A stretch of DNA of 64,000 nucleotides from Acinetobacter puyangensis. Lineage in GTDB: Bacteria > Pseudomonadota > Gammaproteobacteria > Pseudomonadales > Moraxellaceae. This document shows, one piece after another, positions 60,999 through 64,000 of this stretch. Location of the stretch: positions 300,302 to 364,301 of the forward strand of contig NZ_OANT01000005.1 in NCBI RefSeq assembly GCF_900096995.1, read 5' to 3'. Position numbers and translations under genes: made by a program. Below the pieces are notes generated by a model. It was not told the origin of the DNA and ran no database searches. It saw only the letters and a list, made by a program, of their open reading frames with translations. Each line of letters starts with the position of its first letter. Positions within the stretch are counted from its first letter, which is position 1.

Positions 60999-62312
60999 AT
61001 GGTGACGAACAAAGCAATGTGTGCTACCTCTGAGGTAGCAAAAATTTATCGAAAAATTGACTTAAGAATCCTCCCCTTTCTTCTAGTCTGTTATTTTATA
61101 GCTTACCTAGATAGAGTTAATATCGGTTTTGCCAAATTACATATGCAGAGTGATCTAGGACTCTCAGATGCTGCATATGGACTAGGCGCTGGAATTTTCT
61201 TTATTGGTTATGCCATTTTCGAAACACCAAGTAATTTACTACTAACAAAAATTGGTGCTCGAAAAACTTTAAGCCGAGTTATGTTACTTTGGGGCATAAC
61301 CTCAAGTTGCATGTTTATAGTTAATAATGAGATAAGCTTCTATATATTAAGATTTTTTTTAGGTGTGTTTGAAGCAGGGTTTGCACCTGGAATGATTTAC
61401 TATCTCACTCTTTGGTATGGTCGTGATCGACTTGCAAGAGTTATGGCTATAACAATGCTTGCTGGTCCAATAGGAAGCATTGTAGGAGCGCCACTATCAA
61501 CCTGGATCATGACAGAATTTGCTGGCATAGGTGGACTCAAAGGTTGGCAATGGATGTTCTTAATTGAAGGATTTCCTGCCGTTATTCTTGGAATTTTAGC
61601 TTTAAAATTACTTGTTGATGCTCCATCACAAGCTAAATGGTTATCTGACGATGAAAAACAAATTCATGCCAAATTAGTGATAAGCTCAGATAACGCACAC
61701 TCATCATTTAGGGCAGCACTCAAAGATCCCCGAATTTACTTAATGGCATTTGGATACTTTTGCTTAATTTGCGGCATCTATTCTATGAGTTTCTGGCTTC
61801 CATCCATCATTCGTGATAGTGGCGTAAATGATTTAATGTCAATTGGATTTTTATCAGCGATTCCATATATAGCAGCAATTATCTTTATGCAAATATTTGG
61901 ACGTACATCTGATATCTACAATGAAAGACGTTGGCATACATCAATTCCTGCATTCATTGCAGCGATCAGTTTAGCTATTTCGACAGTATTTACTGACAAT
62001 CTTCTCGCATCATTAATATTTTTATCATTGGGGACTGCTTTTATCTGGAGCGCCTATACAGTTTTCTGGGCTATACCTGCTCAATACCTTCAAGGAACAG
62101 CGGCAGCTGGTGGGATTGCCGTAATTAATACAATTGGTTTAATAGGAGGATTCGTGAGCCCAACTCTAATTGGTTTACTTAAGTCCTACACAGGCAGCTC
62201 TTCTGCGGGTGTACTCGCTATGGCTTTAATAGTTGGTTTCGGTTCGATACTTTTAGCAGCAAACAAACCTAAAACTAAAGCTTCTCTAATGAATAGTTCG
62301 TTACTTAAATAG
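60999..62312 (+). CDS. MFS transporter, anion:cation symporter (ACS) family
   Basis: This 437-residue inner-membrane protein has about 12 hydrophobic segments and the ACS signature IDLRILPFLLVCYFIAYLDRVNIGFAKL plus GIFFIGYAIFETPSNLLLTKIGARK. Members import organic anions such as tartrate, galactarate or hydroxyphenylacetate. AAGGAG precedes the ATG. It is 12 bp before the metallopeptidase gene, so both likely serve uptake and breakdown of one compound. Confidence 0.9.
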   Translation: MVTNKAMCATSEVAKIYRKIDLRILPFLLVCYFIAYLDRVNIGFAKLHMQSDLGLSDAAYGLGAGIFFIGYAIFETPSNLLLTKIGARKTLSRVMLLWGITSSCMFIVNNEISFYILRFFLGVFEAGFAPGMIYYLTLWYGRDRLARVMAITMLAGPIGSIVGAPLSTWIMTEFAGIGGLKGWQWMFLIEGFPAVILGILALKLLVDAPSQAKWLSDDEKQIHAKLVISSDNAHSSFRAALKDPRIYLMAFGYFCLICGIYSMSFWLPSIIRDSGVNDLMSIGFLSAIPYIAAIIFMQIFGRTSDIYNERRWHTSIPAFIAAISLAISTVFTDNLLASLIFLSLGTAFIWSAYTVFWAIPAQYLQGTAAAGGIAVINTIGLIGGFVSPTLIGLLKSYTGSSSAGVLAMALIVGFGSILLAANKPKTKASLMNSSLLK

Positions 62313-62324
62313 GAATGGTTAGTT

Positions 62325-63824
62325 ATGAAATATAAAATTTTGATCGCTGGATTTCAGCATGAAACAAATACATTTGCTCCAAGCAAAGCTACCTACGAAA
62401 GCTTTATACGTGGTGAAGGTTTTCCTCAACTAGCACGAGGAAAAGATGTTCTAAAGCTTCGCAATGTAAATATTCCAGCAGGAGGCTTTATAAACGAAGC
62501 AGAGAAATTTGAGTTTGAACTAATTCCCGTCATATGGGCCGCAGCAAGCCCTTCAGCACATGTCGAAAAAGAAACGTATGAACGAATAGTCAGAGAAATT
62601 ACCTTAGCTGCAAGTAATCAGGTAATTGATGGTATTTACTTAGATCTACACGGTGCTATGGTTGCAGAACATATCGATGATGGTGAAGGTATTTTATTAT
62701 CAAGACTTAGAAAGATAGTTGGTGACAATATTCCAATTATTGCATCTTTAGATTTACATGCGAATGTCACTGAGCTAATGCTAAGTTCAGCAGATGCCTT
62801 GACCGCATTCAGGACATATCCTCATATTGATATGGCTGAAACAGGTGCTCGTGCTGCTAAATTGATGGATTTGAGGTTACGTGAAGGTAAATTATATCGC
62901 TATAGTTGTCGATTACCATATTTAATCCCAATTAATAGTATGTGTACATTAGTCCACCCTGCCAAGGAATTTTATTCCTCATTGGAAGAGTTCGAGTGCA
63001 ATCAAATATCTTTATCATTCGCTCCAGGATTCCCCGCAGCAGATTTTAACGAATGTGGACCCGTTTTATGGGGGTATGGTACTGATTATTATAGACTGGA
63101 AGTTGCAGTTAACAGCTTATACGATAAGTTACTAAAAGAAGAATCCGATTGGGAAATATCATTTCTTACGCCAGATGAGGCTGTAAAAGAAGCTATAGCC
63201 ATTTCTAAAAATGCTAATCGACCAGTTATCATTGCTGATACTCAAGATAATCCTGGTGCCGGAGGAGATGCAAATACTACTGGATTAATCAAAGCACTTT
63301 TAAGTAATAAAGCAAATAATGTTGCTGTCGGCTTGATATGTGATGCTGAAGCAGTACAGGCAGCATATGAAGCAGGAATTGGAGGAAAAATATCAATCAA
63401 ACTTGGAGGGCAAGCAAAAATACCGGGCGATACACCTCTTGAGGCAAATTTTGATGTAGTCCACTTATCTAATGGTCAATGCCATTTTGATGGACCCATG
63501 ATGCATGGAATGTTTGTCGATGTTGGACCAGTTGCTTGCTTACAACTAGAAGGAATACTAATTGCTGTCAGTTCCTCAAAAGCACAAATGATTGATAGGA
63601 ATCTTTATAGAATCGCTGGCATCGATCCCGAAAAAATGAGTATTTTAGTAAACAAAAGTTCAGTACATTTTAGAGCAGATTTTGGTCCTATTGCTGAAAA
63701 AGTATTAGTAGCTAAAGCGCCTGGGCCTATGATTGCAGATCCTTCAGATTTACCATGGACACATTTAAGGCAAGGAATAAGACTAAAACCAAATGGACAA
63801 CCTTTTTTGATCACAGTGAAGTGA
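62325..63824 (+). CDS. M81-family metallopeptidase, MlrC (microcystinase C)-like
   Basis: This 499-residue protein has the M81 start KILIAGFQHETNTFAPS, zinc-site motifs LDLHGAMVAEH and SLDLHANVTELM, ADTQDNPGAGGDANTTGL and a C-terminal MlrC domain (FVDVGPVACLQLEG, DFGPIAEKVLVAKAPGP). MlrC is known for cutting linear microcystin, but most relatives have other, unknown amide substrates. It is cotranscribed with the ACS transporter. A microcystin role is not implied. Confidence 0.9.
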   Translation: MKYKILIAGFQHETNTFAPSKATYESFIRGEGFPQLARGKDVLKLRNVNIPAGGFINEAEKFEFELIPVIWAAASPSAHVEKETYERIVREITLAASNQVIDGIYLDLHGAMVAEHIDDGEGILLSRLRKIVGDNIPIIASLDLHANVTELMLSSADALTAFRTYPHIDMAETGARAAKLMDLRLREGKLYRYSCRLPYLIPINSMCTLVHPAKEFYSSLEEFECNQISLSFAPGFPAADFNECGPVLWGYGTDYYRLEVAVNSLYDKLLKEESDWEISFLTPDEAVKEAIAISKNANRPVIIADTQDNPGAGGDANTTGLIKALLSNKANNVAVGLICDAEAVQAAYEAGIGGKISIKLGGQAKIPGDTPLEANFDVVHLSNGQCHFDGPMMHGMFVDVGPVACLQLEGILIAVSSSKAQMIDRNLYRIAGIDPEKMSILVNKSSVHFRADFGPIAEKVLVAKAPGPMIADPSDLPWTHLRQGIRLKPNGQPFLITVK

Positions 63825-63910
63825 TTAGCATTATCTAATCAGTACGAGACTATCAAAAAAAACCATCCTATTTCTTGTTAGGTTAATAATAATCTAAATA
63901 TGTCTTTGTC

Positions 63911-64000
63911 TAGTCCTGAAATAAGTTGACACTGATTTCAACTATAAAACGCCTGATGAACCTCATTGGGCGTTTTGTATTTTAAGGCAAAGTGAGGTCG
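63911..64000 (-). mobile_element. end of an IS3-family insertion sequence (transposase C-terminus)
   Basis: Positions 63938-64000 encode, on the minus strand, RPHFALKYKTPNEVHQAFYS and a stop, the usual C-terminus of the IS3-family OrfB transposase. The bases beyond it (TAGTCCTGAAATAAGTTGAC, from about 63911) look like the terminal inverted repeat. The exact end cannot be fixed without the other side, which lies outside the window. Confidence 0.8.

Overview
The window looks like a chromosomal segment of an Acinetobacter-type gammaproteobacterium. The reasons are an AT-leaning composition, Acinetobacter-style FadB, nitrate-assimilation and TonB-receptor proteins, and an IS3-type transposase end at the right edge. 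This is judged by eye; no database was searched. I see no rRNA, tRNA or CRISPR array.

Region 1 (1-23.4 kb) is an organosulfur-scavenging regulon. It has TonB-dependent receptors for outer-membrane uptake, a peptide-type (Dpp/Nik-like) ABC importer with three Tat-type lipoprotein binding proteins, three SsuD-family flavin monooxygenases, an SfnB/DszC-like flavoprotein, and an MsuE-type FMN reductase broken by an in-frame stop. It also has a protein that would usually be annotated as an ABC binding protein but carries the Cys27/His/Arg-x-Gly-Gly active-site pattern of the desulfinase DszB. Every transcription unit starts at a -24/-12 (sigma-54) promoter. Upstream of each lies a palindrome TGTTG-N6-CAACA, often in pairs 31-32 bp apart, which I propose is the site of an SfnR-like enhancer-binding protein. 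Many of these proteins have almost no Met or Cys, as expected for proteins made during sulfur starvation.

Region 2 (23.4-40.3 kb) is the assimilatory nitrate/nitrite module: a nitrate reductase fused to a diflavin reductase, a PP2C phosphatase/kinase fusion, an FNT channel, NirB, a NirD-oxidoreductase fusion, NarK, the ANTAR antiterminator NasT and its sensor NasS, and an OFA-type MFS transporter. Sigma-54 promoters precede nasA, nirC, narK and nasT. The nasA, nirC and narK leaders each carry two hexaloop hairpins with A at loop position 1 and G at position 4, the known ANTAR RNA target. In the nirC leader the second hairpin overlaps an intrinsic terminator. A MITE-like element lies after nasS.

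Region 3 (40.4-47.9 kb) is a self-contained acyl-CoA beta-oxidation cluster (acyl-CoA synthetase, dehydrogenase, FadB-like hydratase without its dehydrogenase half, SDR dehydrogenase, thiolase) with an AraC regulator. The thiolase is frameshifted and a decayed gene lies beside it.

Region 4 (48.2-56.2 kb) is a nitrile-degradation operon: outer-membrane protein, truncated haemoglobin, amidase, Fe-type nitrile hydratase alpha and beta, and a CobW-type activator, with an AraC regulator nearby.

Region 5 (56.3-64 kb) holds an EmrAB-like efflux pair with a LysR regulator, then a LysR regulator divergent from an ACS-family MFS transporter and an M81 (MlrC-like) metallopeptidase. The window ends inside an IS3-family element.
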